From the NCBI GenBank assembly GCA_947444055.1, contig CANEYR010000005.1, positions 1-64,000 on the forward strand: 64,000 nucleotides of DNA. The letters run 5' to 3'. Source of the DNA: Planctomycetota bacterium (GTDB lineage Bacteria > Planctomycetota > UBA1135 > UBA2386). Of this stretch, positions 35,191 through 43,214 are shown in pieces (position 1 is the first letter of the stretch; every line of letters starts with the position of its first letter). Under the pieces are notes generated by a model that worked only from the letters and a program-made list of their open reading frames with translations, did no database searches and was not told the origin of the DNA. The translations under genes and the position numbers were made by a program.

Positions 35191-35990
35191 TCCTCGCGTG
35201 GGTGAATGATGTCTACGAAGGCATTGGCTCGTTCTTGACCGGCATGCGAACCACCGGGCGCTTTCTCGTCGAGAACCTGCGCAATGAAGGTGGTGCCGCG
35301 GCCCTGACGCGTCAGTACCCGGAGCAGCCAGCCGAAGTGGTTGGCGATCGTCAGCGTGGTCACCTCGTCAACGACGCCAAGCGCTGCATCATTTGCCACG
35401 CTTGCGACGCGGTGTGCCCCGTCGACTGCTTCCGCATGGCGGGCGAACGCGATGGCGACAACAAGATTCGCGCCTCGCTGTTCGACATCGACCTTAGCAA
35501 GTGCATCTATTGTGGCCTGTGCGTGCGCGCCTGCCCGACGGACTCGCTGTCGATGACGGCGACGTTCGAACTGGACCCGCGACACCTTGGCCAGCGGTTT
35601 TTGTTCCGTCGCAATTCGTCGCAACTGCAACAGCACCTCGATGCGCCCGACATGGATCGGCTGCATCGGTTGGCAGCGGCGCCGCGCGAGCAGTTGTCCG
35701 CCGACGATCGCACGTGGCTCGAGGCCCACATCGATGCGGAAGGGCCGCACCTGATCGGCATCTACGGTCTTGGCTACTTCACGCCGGAGCAGAAGCAAGT
35801 CGCCGACGCCGAACGCGAAGCGAAGAAGAAGGCGAAGGATGCGGCGGCCGCCGCTGCCAAGGCCAAGGCCGCCAGCGCCGCCGCTGCGGCTGCTGCCGCT
35901 GCCGCTGCCGCTGCTGCTGCCGCTGCTGCCGTCCCGGCAGCGAGCCCGCTCGAACCGCAGCGAACCCCACCGGACGGAGCCAGTCCGTGA
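35187..35990 (+). CDS. nuoI: Complex I subunit I (two 4Fe-4S) with Ala-rich tail
   Basis: A 267-residue ferredoxin-type subunit. Two cluster motifs, CIICHACDAVCPVDC and CIYCGLCVRACPTDS, carry N6a and N6b, which feed electrons to N2. The usual length is about 160-180 residues; here the conserved part ends near residue 190 and is followed by a Lys/Ala helix and an uninterrupted run of 18 Ala codons. I chose GTG 35187, which overlaps the nuoH stop and has AGGAGG upstream; the 742-residue track ORF is antiphase nuoH. Confidence 0.95.
   Translation: MILAWVNDVYEGIGSFLTGMRTTGRFLVENLRNEGGAAALTRQYPEQPAEVVGDRQRGHLVNDAKRCIICHACDAVCPVDCFRMAGERDGDNKIRASLFDIDLSKCIYCGLCVRACPTDSLSMTATFELDPRHLGQRFLFRRNSSQLQQHLDAPDMDRLHRLAAAPREQLSADDRTWLEAHIDAEGPHLIGIYGLGYFTPEQKQVADAEREAKKKAKDAAAAAAKAKAASAAAAAAAAAAAAAAAAAAVPAASPLEPQRTPPDGASP
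35877..35930. repeat. 18-codon alanine tract in nuoI
   Basis: Eighteen consecutive GCN codons (mixed gcc, gct, gcg) near the 3' end of nuoI. Codon mixing suggests it is an old or selected feature rather than a fresh slippage event. Confidence 0.85.
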
Positions 35991-36535
35991 TCGAATCGCT
36001 GCTGTTCTGGCTGTGCTGTGCGATGGTTTTAGTTGGTGCACTGGGGGCAGCCCTGGTGCGCAATGTGTTCCACGCCGCCTTGCTGCTCGGGCTGTGCCTG
36101 CTCGGGGTCGCCGGTCTCTACCTGTTCCTCGAACAACCGTGGCTCGCCTGCGTGCAGGTGATCGTCTACATCGGCGGCGTGCTGGTGCTGATCCTGTTCG
36201 CCACCTTGTTCAGCGCCGATGCGATGGGCACCGAGCAGCGGCGCCGGGTCACGACGCTGGTCATCGGCAGCGGTGCGGGTGCGCTCGCCCTCGTGCTCGC
36301 TTGGCGCATGGCCACGGTTGGCATGCAGAACGGGGTCGGCTTGCAGCCAACTCGCAGTGAACCCGGCATGGTGCCGGACGCGATGGCCGGCAGCACCAAC
36401 ACCGTCGGCGACCTGTTGGTTGGCGATTGGTTCGTGCCGTTCTTGGCCGCGGGTCTGTTGCTGACCGTCGCCTTGGTCGGCGCCGTCATCACGGTGCAGC
36501 GCTTTCGTGTGCGTGCGGAGGCGGAGCGTGCTTGA
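35987..36535 (+). CDS. nuoJ: Complex I subunit J
   Basis: A 182-residue, five-span membrane subunit. RNVFHAALLLGLCLLGVAGLY and ACVQVIVYIGGVLVLILFATL contain the third-helix pi-bulge region that couples quinone chemistry to proton movement. GTG 35987 overlaps the nuoI stop; the 344-residue ORF in the track is antiphase upstream sequence. A loop of about 40 residues (around 110-150) separates the last two spans. Confidence 0.93.
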   Translation: MIESLLFWLCCAMVLVGALGAALVRNVFHAALLLGLCLLGVAGLYLFLEQPWLACVQVIVYIGGVLVLILFATLFSADAMGTEQRRRVTTLVIGSGAGALALVLAWRMATVGMQNGVGLQPTRSEPGMVPDAMAGSTNTVGDLLVGDWFVPFLAAGLLLTVALVGAVITVQRFRVRAEAERA

Positions 36536-36854
36536 GTTCTCGCCAGACCGTCTCGATGCCTACTTGGCCATCTCGACGGTGTTGTTCGCCGCGGGCGTGC
36601 TGGCCGCGACCACGCGTCGCAACGCCATCGGCTTGCTGATCGGCCTCGAGCTGTTGTTGAACGCCGCGGCGCTGCAGTTTGCGGCGTATGGCCGCTTTCG
36701 CGCCTCGGCTACCGATCCGCAGGGGCAGACGGCCGCGGTGTTCGTGATCGTCGTCGCCGCGGCGGAGGCGGCGTTGGCGTTGGCCATGTTGTTCGCGGTC
36801 TACAAGACGACGCGCGATGTCGATCTCGAAAAGACGCGGGAGCTGCGTTCGTGA
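36528..36854 (+). CDS. nuoK: Complex I subunit K
   Basis: A 108-residue three-span subunit (MrpC-like). NAIGLLIGLELLLNAAALQF carries the conserved membrane Glu in span 2 and AAAEAALALAML the second one in span 3. GTG 36528, overlapping the nuoJ stop, gives the normal length; the track start at 36507 lies within nuoJ. Confidence 0.93.
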   Translation: MLEFSPDRLDAYLAISTVLFAAGVLAATTRRNAIGLLIGLELLLNAAALQFAAYGRFRASATDPQGQTAAVFVIVVAAAEAALALAMLFAVYKTTRDVDLEKTRELRS

Positions 36855-38887
36855 GCACGGGTGCGTTGTCGGTCGTGGTGTGGTTGTTGCCGCTCGTCAC
36901 GGCCGTCGTGGTTGGCTGCCTGCGCAGCGCCAAGCTCGCTCATTACGCCGCGGCCGCGGCGATGGCGGTGGCGGCGGTGCTGGCGGCGAGCATGGCGGTG
37001 ACCGTCGTCGGCGGCGGAGTGGCCGTGCAGGGCCCGCACGCGCTGTGGCTCGACCTCGGCTCGTTCACGTTGGGCGTCGGCACCTTGATCGATCCGATGT
37101 CGGCGGTGATGGCGACCATTGTCTGCGTGCTGGCGGCGGTGGTGCTCGTCTTCAACGCCTGGTACATGCACGACGACCCACTCGCCGCGCGTTTCCCGTG
37201 GCAGTTCTGCGGCTTCGTCGCGGCCATGCTCGGGGTCGTGCTCAGCGACAACCTGTTCCTGACCTTTTGTTGTTGGGAACTGGTCGGCCTTGGCAGCTAC
37301 CTGTTGATTGGCTTTTGGTTCGACAAGCCGGCGGCGAGTGACGATCCCGACTACCAGAGCAACAAGGGCCGAGGTGCGCGCGGCGTGTTGGAACACCAGC
37401 TCAGCCCCGCGCACGCGCAGCTGAAAGCGTTTGTGATGAACCGCGTCGGCGACGCGGGCTTCTTGCTTGGCATCGGCGCCTTGTTGGTGGCGTCGTTGTT
37501 GGCGGGGCGCAGCGGTGACGTGCTCGCCTTCTCGCAACTGGCGACGTTGGCCAGTGCCGAGCCCGTCGGCACGGCCACGTTCCTTGGTTTGTCGGCGAGC
37601 AGTCTGCTGGGGCTCGGCGCGCTCGGCATCTTCGCGGGCGCCATCGGCAAGAGTGCGCAGTTCCCTTTGCACACCTGGCTGCCCGACGCGATGCAGGGGC
37701 CAACGACCGCTTCCTCGATCATTCACGCGGCGACGATGGTGGCGGCCGGCGTGTTCTTGGTGGCGCGCTGTTACCCGCTGTTCTCCCCGGATGCGCTGCT
37801 GGTCGTCGGCTGGACGGGTGGCATCACGTGCCTGCTCGCGGCCTCGATTGCCTGCGTTCAGTGGGACCTGAAGGCCGTGCTCGCCTACTCGACCGTCAGC
37901 CAACTCGGGTTGATGTTCGTTGGGCTGGCGGCGGGCGCTGCCCACGGTGGCCGCGACGCTGGCCTGGCCCACCTGTTCACGCACGCGTTTGCGAAGTGCC
38001 TGCTGTTCTTGTGTGCCGGGGCGGTCATCCACGCCGTGCACGGTTGCCAAGATCTGCATCGCTTGGGCGGGCTGAGGAAGCGCATGCCGATCACGGCGTG
38101 GGCCAGTCTGCTGGCGGTGTTGGCCCTCGGCGGCTTCCCGCTGCTGAGCGGATTCTTCAGCAAGGACGCGGTGCTGGCGGCGTCGCTGTCGGCAGCACTC
38201 GCCGACGGCGGTGCTGCCTATGGACCGTTCGTGTTGGCCAGTGTCGGCAGCTTGCTGACGGCGGCCTACATGCTGCGTTGGTGGCTGTCGATCTTCGCAG
38301 GGCGAGAACGCGATGCCGAGCTCGTGCACCATGCGCACGATCCGAGCCCCGCCGCGGCGATCGCGATGTGCGTGCTGCTGCCGTTCACCTTGGCGTTGCC
38401 GTGGACGATCGGCGATTGGCTGCATGTGCAGCACGGCGAGACGCACGGCCCGGCGATGGTGTTGGCGCTGTCGCTGCTGGCGATCGGCGGCGTCTTCGCA
38501 GGCTGGGTGTTCTGGTGGGCGCCATCGAAGGGCCACGACGTTGCCGGTGCTTTGGCCACAAACCTGCGGCGCTTGCACGTGGCCTGCAGTGAGCTGTGGG
38601 GCATCGACCGCTTGTGGGATCGCGTGTTCACGCGCGGCCTTGGGCAAACGCTCGCCAAGGCCACCGCCAGGCTCGACCTCGGCAGTGCCGAGCGGCTCGC
38701 TGCGCTGCAGGATGTCGCCAACGCGCCGGATGAAGTGTCACTCGATGGCTTGGTCGACGATGCCGCGCGCGGAGCTTGGCGGCTCGGGCGCGCTGGCTCG
38801 TGGTTTCACGGCGGTGGGCTCACCGTCTACGTCACCGCGGCGTTCGTGCTCGCGACCGTGGCCGCATTGGTGGGGGCGTTGCAATGA
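36851..38887 (+). CDS. nuoL: Complex I subunit L (antiporter-like)
   Basis: A 678-residue Mrp-antiporter-type subunit with about 16 spans and the lateral helix. Signature segments: TLIDPMSAVMATIVC, NLFLTFCCWELVGLGSYLLIGFW with the key Glu, AFVMNRVGDAGFLLG, GKSAQFPLHTWLPDAMQGPT and IHAATMVAAGVFLVAR. It should provide the distal proton channel. GTG 36851 overlaps nuoK; its stop overlaps nuoM. Confidence 0.95.
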   Translation: MSTGALSVVVWLLPLVTAVVVGCLRSAKLAHYAAAAAMAVAAVLAASMAVTVVGGGVAVQGPHALWLDLGSFTLGVGTLIDPMSAVMATIVCVLAAVVLVFNAWYMHDDPLAARFPWQFCGFVAAMLGVVLSDNLFLTFCCWELVGLGSYLLIGFWFDKPAASDDPDYQSNKGRGARGVLEHQLSPAHAQLKAFVMNRVGDAGFLLGIGALLVASLLAGRSGDVLAFSQLATLASAEPVGTATFLGLSASSLLGLGALGIFAGAIGKSAQFPLHTWLPDAMQGPTTASSIIHAATMVAAGVFLVARCYPLFSPDALLVVGWTGGITCLLAASIACVQWDLKAVLAYSTVSQLGLMFVGLAAGAAHGGRDAGLAHLFTHAFAKCLLFLCAGAVIHAVHGCQDLHRLGGLRKRMPITAWASLLAVLALGGFPLLSGFFSKDAVLAASLSAALADGGAAYGPFVLASVGSLLTAAYMLRWWLSIFAGRERDAELVHHAHDPSPAAAIAMCVLLPFTLALPWTIGDWLHVQHGETHGPAMVLALSLLAIGGVFAGWVFWWAPSKGHDVAGALATNLRRLHVACSELWGIDRLWDRVFTRGLGQTLAKATARLDLGSAERLAALQDVANAPDEVSLDGLVDDAARGAWRLGRAGSWFHGGGLTVYVTAAFVLATVAALVGALQ

Positions 38888-40512
38888 TCGGCCCGCTGCT
38901 GTGGTGCCTGGTAGCACCGCTGCTGTTGGCGGCGGTGTGCCTGCTGCTGCGCTCGGCTGTGTGGCCACGCTGGTTGGCGTTGGCCGGCAGCCTGTTGACG
39001 CTGGCGATCGGTGGCTACGCGCTGCTCGACTTTGCGCAGCACCCGGGCGCTGACTTCCGTCTCCAGCAATCGTTGGCGTGGAGCCCGGACTTCGGCGCCA
39101 ACCTCGCGGTCGGCGTTGACGGCATGGGGGCAGCGATGCTGTTCTTGTCGGGCCTCGTCACCGCGATGGCGACGATCGTCGCGTGGCGGCACGAACGCAG
39201 CCCCGGCACCTACCACGCCCTGGTGCTGCTGTTGCTGGCGGCGATGAACGGCGTGTTCGTGGCGCTCGATCTGTTGGTCTTCTACGTGTCGTGGGAAGCC
39301 GTGCTGCTGCCGATGCTGCCGTTGGTCGGCGTGTTCGGCGGTCCGCAGCGACGCTACGCCGCGCTCAAGTTCTTCGCCTACACGTTGGCTGGCAGCGTCA
39401 CCATGCTGGCGATGTTGCTCGCCCTGTGGAGTGTGACGCCGGCGGCAGGGCGCAGCGTGCTGGTGCCCGCCAGCACGATCGCGGCCTACAGCATCGACGG
39501 CGGCGCCACCTTGCATGGCCTGCCGGTGCTGCGCACGGCCGACAGCCCGATTGCCACCGTGCACGTGCCGCGCGGCTTCGACCTGCGCCACCTCGCCCTG
39601 CAAGCGAACGCCTGGGCCGACGCGCGCTTCCTCGGTTGGTCGCTGGCGGCGTTCGGCTTCTTGGCGGTCTTGCTAGCGTGCCTGGTGAAGGTGCCGGCGG
39701 TGCCGCTGCACACGTGGCTGCCGCATGCCCACGTGCAGGCGCCAACTGCGGTGTCGGTGCTGTTGGCCGGGGTGTTGCTCAAGCTCGGCGTCTACGGCCT
39801 CTACCGCGTCGCCTGGCCGCTGTTCCCGAGCCAGGCGATCGAATGGGCGCCGACGCTCGGCGTGATCGCCCTCGTCGGCATCTTGTGGGGTGCGTACGCG
39901 GCGCTGGGGCAGCGCGACCTCAAGCGGCTGGTCGCCTATTCGTCGGTCTCGCACATGGGCTTCTGCCTGCTCGGACTCGCCAGCATGACCGCCGTCGGCG
40001 CCATCGGCGGCTTGGTGCAAGCGGTGACGCACGGCTTGTCGTCGTCGCTGCTCTTCGTGTTGGTCGGCGTGGTCTACGACCGCGCGCACCATCGCGACGT
40101 CGCCGGCTTTGGTGGTCTGATGCGACCGATGCCGCGGTTCGCGTGGCTGTTGCTGGTGGCGGCGCTCGCTGGTGCAGGCTTGCCGGGGCTCGCGGGCTTC
40201 GTCGGCGAACTGCTCGCCTTGCTCGGCGCCTTCACCGCCAAAGGCTCGTTCCCGTGGCTCGCTGCGATCGCCACGCTGTCGGTGGTGTTGTCGGCGGCCT
40301 ACATGCTGTGGACGGTGAAGCGCGTCGCCTTCGGACCGCTGCGCCATGCCGAGCACGCGACGTTCCCCGACTGCGATCGCCGCGAACTTGCGGCCATGCT
40401 GCCGCTCGTGGTGTTGTTGGTGGTGCTCGGCTGTTGGCCTGCACCGCTGGTCAATGCGCTGCGGCCCGCGTGTGAAGCGCTGCTGATGCATGTGCAAGGA
40501 GCGTTGCGATGA
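38884..40512 (+). CDS. nuoM: Complex I subunit M (antiporter-like)
   Basis: A 542-residue antiporter-type subunit: NLAVGVDGMGAAMLFLSGLV, VFYVSWEAVLLPMLPLVG with the key Glu, KFFAYTLAGSVTMLA, KVPAVPLHTWLPHAHVQAPT and AYSSVSHMGFCLLGLA. A loop with polar sequence after span 6 (around residues 180-240) is longer than in E. coli. Starts within the nuoL stop. Confidence 0.95.
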   Translation: MIGPLLWCLVAPLLLAAVCLLLRSAVWPRWLALAGSLLTLAIGGYALLDFAQHPGADFRLQQSLAWSPDFGANLAVGVDGMGAAMLFLSGLVTAMATIVAWRHERSPGTYHALVLLLLAAMNGVFVALDLLVFYVSWEAVLLPMLPLVGVFGGPQRRYAALKFFAYTLAGSVTMLAMLLALWSVTPAAGRSVLVPASTIAAYSIDGGATLHGLPVLRTADSPIATVHVPRGFDLRHLALQANAWADARFLGWSLAAFGFLAVLLACLVKVPAVPLHTWLPHAHVQAPTAVSVLLAGVLLKLGVYGLYRVAWPLFPSQAIEWAPTLGVIALVGILWGAYAALGQRDLKRLVAYSSVSHMGFCLLGLASMTAVGAIGGLVQAVTHGLSSSLLFVLVGVVYDRAHHRDVAGFGGLMRPMPRFAWLLLVAALAGAGLPGLAGFVGELLALLGAFTAKGSFPWLAAIATLSVVLSAAYMLWTVKRVAFGPLRHAEHATFPDCDRRELAAMLPLVVLLVVLGCWPAPLVNALRPACEALLMHVQGALR

Positions 40513-41966
40513 GCCTCGCTGCCGCGACCACGGACTTCTCGCTCTTGCGCCCAGAAGCAGCACTCGCTGCCGGTCTGTGCGCCATTCTCGCTGCCGATCT
40601 GTTGCCTGGCAGCCGCACGCGCAACATCACGCCTTGGCTTGGCCTGCTCGCCTGCGCACTTGCTTTCACGTTCAGCCTCGCTGCACCGACCGGGAACGTC
40701 GGCTCGATGCTGGCGATCGACGGTCTCACCAACCTGGCGCGCTGCCTCATCCTGGCCTGCACCGCCGCTGTGTTGCTCGCTGGGGCGGGGGAACGGCGAG
40801 CGCGCACCGACCAGGGCGCTTGGTCGGTGTCGGTGCTCGCGATCGGCCTTGGCGCTCTGCTCACCGCCGCCGCCGCCAACTTCGTGCCGCTGTGGCTCGG
40901 GCTCGAACTGATCGGTCTCGCCAGCTACACGCTCGTGGCCTTCCGGGGCGGCCATCGGCTGGCCGCTGAAGCGGGCATGAAGTTCGTGCTGTTCGGCGGC
41001 GCGGCTAGCGGCCTGATGCTGTTCGGCATCAGCCACATCTTTGGCATTACCGGTCATCTCGACTTCGTCGGCATCGGGGCGGCGGTCGCCACGGGCATGC
41101 CGGTGCCGGTTGTCGTCGCCCTCGCCTTCGCCAGCATCGGCATCGCCTACAAGCTGACGCTGGTGCCGTTCCACTTCTATTCCCCGGACGTCTACCAAGG
41201 GGCACCGGCGCTCAGTGTCGCGGTGGTGTCGACCGTGCCGAAGATCGCGGCCGTCGCCGCCCTCGTGCGCGGCCTGCAGTTGGCTGTGCCGACGTCCTTC
41301 GTGGCGACCTCTGCCGTGGCGACTGCGCTGGCGACGGCGAGCGCCATCAGCGTGCTCACAGCCGCGTTCCTCGCCGTGGCCCAACGCGATGCCAAACGCA
41401 TCCTCGCCTTCAGCGGCATTGGCCATGGCGCCATCGTCTTGCTCGCGATCGCGTGCTTGCCTGGCGACGACGCGACCGCGGCGGCGGGTTACTACCTGCT
41501 GACCTACGCGCCGGCCAACCTCGGGGCGTGGCTGTGCTTGTCGATCCTCGAACGCGATCACGCTTCGTGCGAACTCACGGCCCTAGCGGGAGCTGGCAGT
41601 CGTCGCCCGGTGGTGACGGCGCTGTTGTGCGTCTTCTTGTTCAGCCTAGCTGGGGTGCCGCCGCTGGCCGGTTTCCTCGGCAAATGGGGTGTGCTGCAGC
41701 AGGCGTTCGCGCATGGCTTGGCGGCGGACGGCACGACCGCCCTGGTGGTCGCCGCGTTGATCACGGTGTTGGCGACCGCCGTCGCCGCGTGGTCGTACTT
41801 GCTGATTGTGCGCGCCGTCTTGCTGGCGGACGCGCCGCCGACGAACGGCAAGCCGCTGCTCGCGGTGGCGCGGCCGTCCGTCGTCGTGCTCGCCGTCTGC
41901 ACAGCCGCGGTGCTGTGGTTGGGACTGTGGCTCGCTGGGCTGCCAGCGATCGCGCGCGCGCTCTGA
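40509..41966 (+). CDS. nuoN: Complex I subunit N (antiporter-like)
   Basis: A 485-residue antiporter-type subunit, the last nuo gene: FVPLWLGLELIGLASYTLVAF with the key Glu, YKLTLVPFHFYSPDVYQGAP, and AFLAVAQRDAKRILAFSGIGHGAI. The HFYSPDVYQGAP motif distinguishes NuoN from NuoL and NuoM. Its 3' end lies 15 bp from the convergent Cys-rich gene, leaving no room for a conventional terminator. Confidence 0.95.
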   Translation: MSLAAATTDFSLLRPEAALAAGLCAILAADLLPGSRTRNITPWLGLLACALAFTFSLAAPTGNVGSMLAIDGLTNLARCLILACTAAVLLAGAGERRARTDQGAWSVSVLAIGLGALLTAAAANFVPLWLGLELIGLASYTLVAFRGGHRLAAEAGMKFVLFGGAASGLMLFGISHIFGITGHLDFVGIGAAVATGMPVPVVVALAFASIGIAYKLTLVPFHFYSPDVYQGAPALSVAVVSTVPKIAAVAALVRGLQLAVPTSFVATSAVATALATASAISVLTAAFLAVAQRDAKRILAFSGIGHGAIVLLAIACLPGDDATAAAGYYLLTYAPANLGAWLCLSILERDHASCELTALAGAGSRRPVVTALLCVFLFSLAGVPPLAGFLGKWGVLQQAFAHGLAADGTTALVVAALITVLATAVAAWSYLLIVRAVLLADAPPTNGKPLLAVARPSVVVLAVCTAAVLWLGLWLAGLPAIARAL

Positions 41967-41981
41967 CGCCGCCCGCGAACG

Positions 41982-42221
41982 TCAGCTCTCGGGTCCTTCG
42001 TAACAGCGGCGGCCGGGCTGGCAGTCCTTCGGGTGCACGATCTCATCGTCGGGCCCGACACAGTTGCAGGTGCGCGCGCACCAGTAGTAGCCATCGCCGG
42101 GCCACTGGCGATTGTCGTAGACGCGTTCGCCCAGCGAATGCGTCAGCAGATGCTTCATCAGCATCGAGGGGCACAGGTTCTTGGGCACCAGATCGGCGTG
42201 CGTCGTGATCTTCTCGTTCAT
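41982..42221 (-). CDS. Small Cys-rich protein in the Pao-like operon
   Basis: The frame from ATG 42221 gives 79 residues: a stretch NLCPSMLMKHLLTHSLGERVYDNRQW (quoted in part: HLLTHSLGERVYDN), then DGYYWCARTCNCVGPDDE and PGRRCYEGP. Six cysteines, including CxxxCxC, suggest metal binding or disulfides. It starts five bases after the FAD-subunit stop, so it is the last gene of the molybdenum hydroxylase operon. It is hidden in the track within a longer out-of-frame ORF. I do not recognise the family; an accessory or metal-delivery role is a guess. Confidence 0.65.
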   Translation of the reverse strand: MNEKITTHADLVPKNLCPSMLMKHLLTHSLGERVYDNRQWPGDGYYWCARTCNCVGPDDEIVHPKDCQPGRRCYEGPES

Positions 42222-42226
42222 GGCAG

Positions 42227-43210
42227 TTACCTCACAGCCTCGTCCAGTGCCTGCCGCACGATCGCCTTGCCGATCGTCAGCTTGTAATCGTTGTGCGCGA
42301 GCGGTGAGGCGCCCGCGTAGGCCATCTCCGCGACCTTGGCGAACAGTGCCGCCGACGGCTTCTGACCAACCAACAGGGCGCTGGCCTTTTCGCGCGGCAG
42401 CGGCACCGGGGCGACGGCACCGAGCACCAGGTTGGCCGCCGTGATGACGCCGCCCGCGAGCACGAGGCGCACCGCACACGCCGTCGTCGCCCAGTCGAAC
42501 GTCAGTTTCTCGCGGCTCTCGCAGTAGGCCGAGCGCGTGCCAGCGGGCTGCGCAGGAACGTGGATCGCGGTGACGATTTCACCGGCTTCCAGCGTGTGCT
42601 CGGGGTTCTGTGCGCGCGGATCGGCGGGGAACAGTTCGCTGAACTTGCGCCGCCGCACTTTGTCGCCAAGTCGCGTCGAGTACTCAGCGTCGAGAGCGAG
42701 CAGCGGCGGGGCGAGGTTGCTCGGATGCACGCGCACGCAGTCCGACCAGCCGAGCACGCTGTGGTAGCGGTTCTCGCCGGTCATCGCCAAACACGTGGGG
42801 CCGCGGCCGCCGTGCAGGCAATGGAACGCTTCGCTGCGCACATACCAGCAGCGGGTGAACTGCAGGATGTTGCCGGCGACGGTGGCGCGGTTGCGCACTT
42901 GCGGGGTCGCCGTCATGCCGGTCGCGAGGCGCAGGCCATCGAAGGCCGGTGCGGCGAGCGCTTGGTGTTGTTCGAGCTGCGTCAGCGTGGTCAACGCTCC
43001 GATGCGCAGTTCGCCGTTGGCTTCGACCGCGACGCCGGCCAGCTCGTCCTTCAACGGCAGCAGGTTGACGATCTGCTCGGGCGTCTGCAGCCGTTCCTTC
43101 ATGCGATCGATCAGGTCGATGCCAGCTCCCTTCAGCAGAGTGTTCGGCTTCTGGCTGGCTTCGCACGCTTCTGCGAGCGACTGCGGCACGACGTAGGTGA
43201 ATGGCTTCAT
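42227..43210 (-). CDS. Molybdenum hydroxylase FAD-binding subunit with Fe-S insert (PaoB/XdhB-like)
   Basis: A 327-residue FAD_binding_5 subunit: LLKGAGIDLIDRMKERLQTP, LRIGALTTLTQLEQH, TPQVRNRATVAGNILQ. After GNILQ comes FTRCWYVRSEAFHC, then GPTCLAMTGENRYH and SDCVRVHPSN. These extra cysteines correspond to the insert that binds a 4Fe-4S cluster in E. coli PaoB (YagS), absent from classic XdhB. It passes electrons from the Fe-S subunit to FAD. It lies four bases after the catalytic subunit gene. Confidence 0.9.
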   Translation of the reverse strand: MKPFTYVVPQSLAEACEASQKPNTLLKGAGIDLIDRMKERLQTPEQIVNLLPLKDELAGVAVEANGELRIGALTTLTQLEQHQALAAPAFDGLRLATGMTATPQVRNRATVAGNILQFTRCWYVRSEAFHCLHGGRGPTCLAMTGENRYHSVLGWSDCVRVHPSNLAPPLLALDAEYSTRLGDKVRRRKFSELFPADPRAQNPEHTLEAGEIVTAIHVPAQPAGTRSAYCESREKLTFDWATTACAVRLVLAGGVITAANLVLGAVAPVPLPREKASALLVGQKPSAALFAKVAEMAYAGASPLAHNDYKLTIGKAIVRQALDEAVR

Positions 43211-43214
43211 CGGA

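Noticed and set aside
35877-35930. Possible simple-sequence contamination at the alanine tract
   Set aside because: Codons are mixed and the frame continues cleanly into nuoJ, so it is a genuine part of nuoI.
36800-38647. 615-residue minus-strand ORF across nuoK-nuoL
   Set aside because: Antisense to the membrane subunits; its His/Arg/Gln composition is that of reversed hydrophobic codons.
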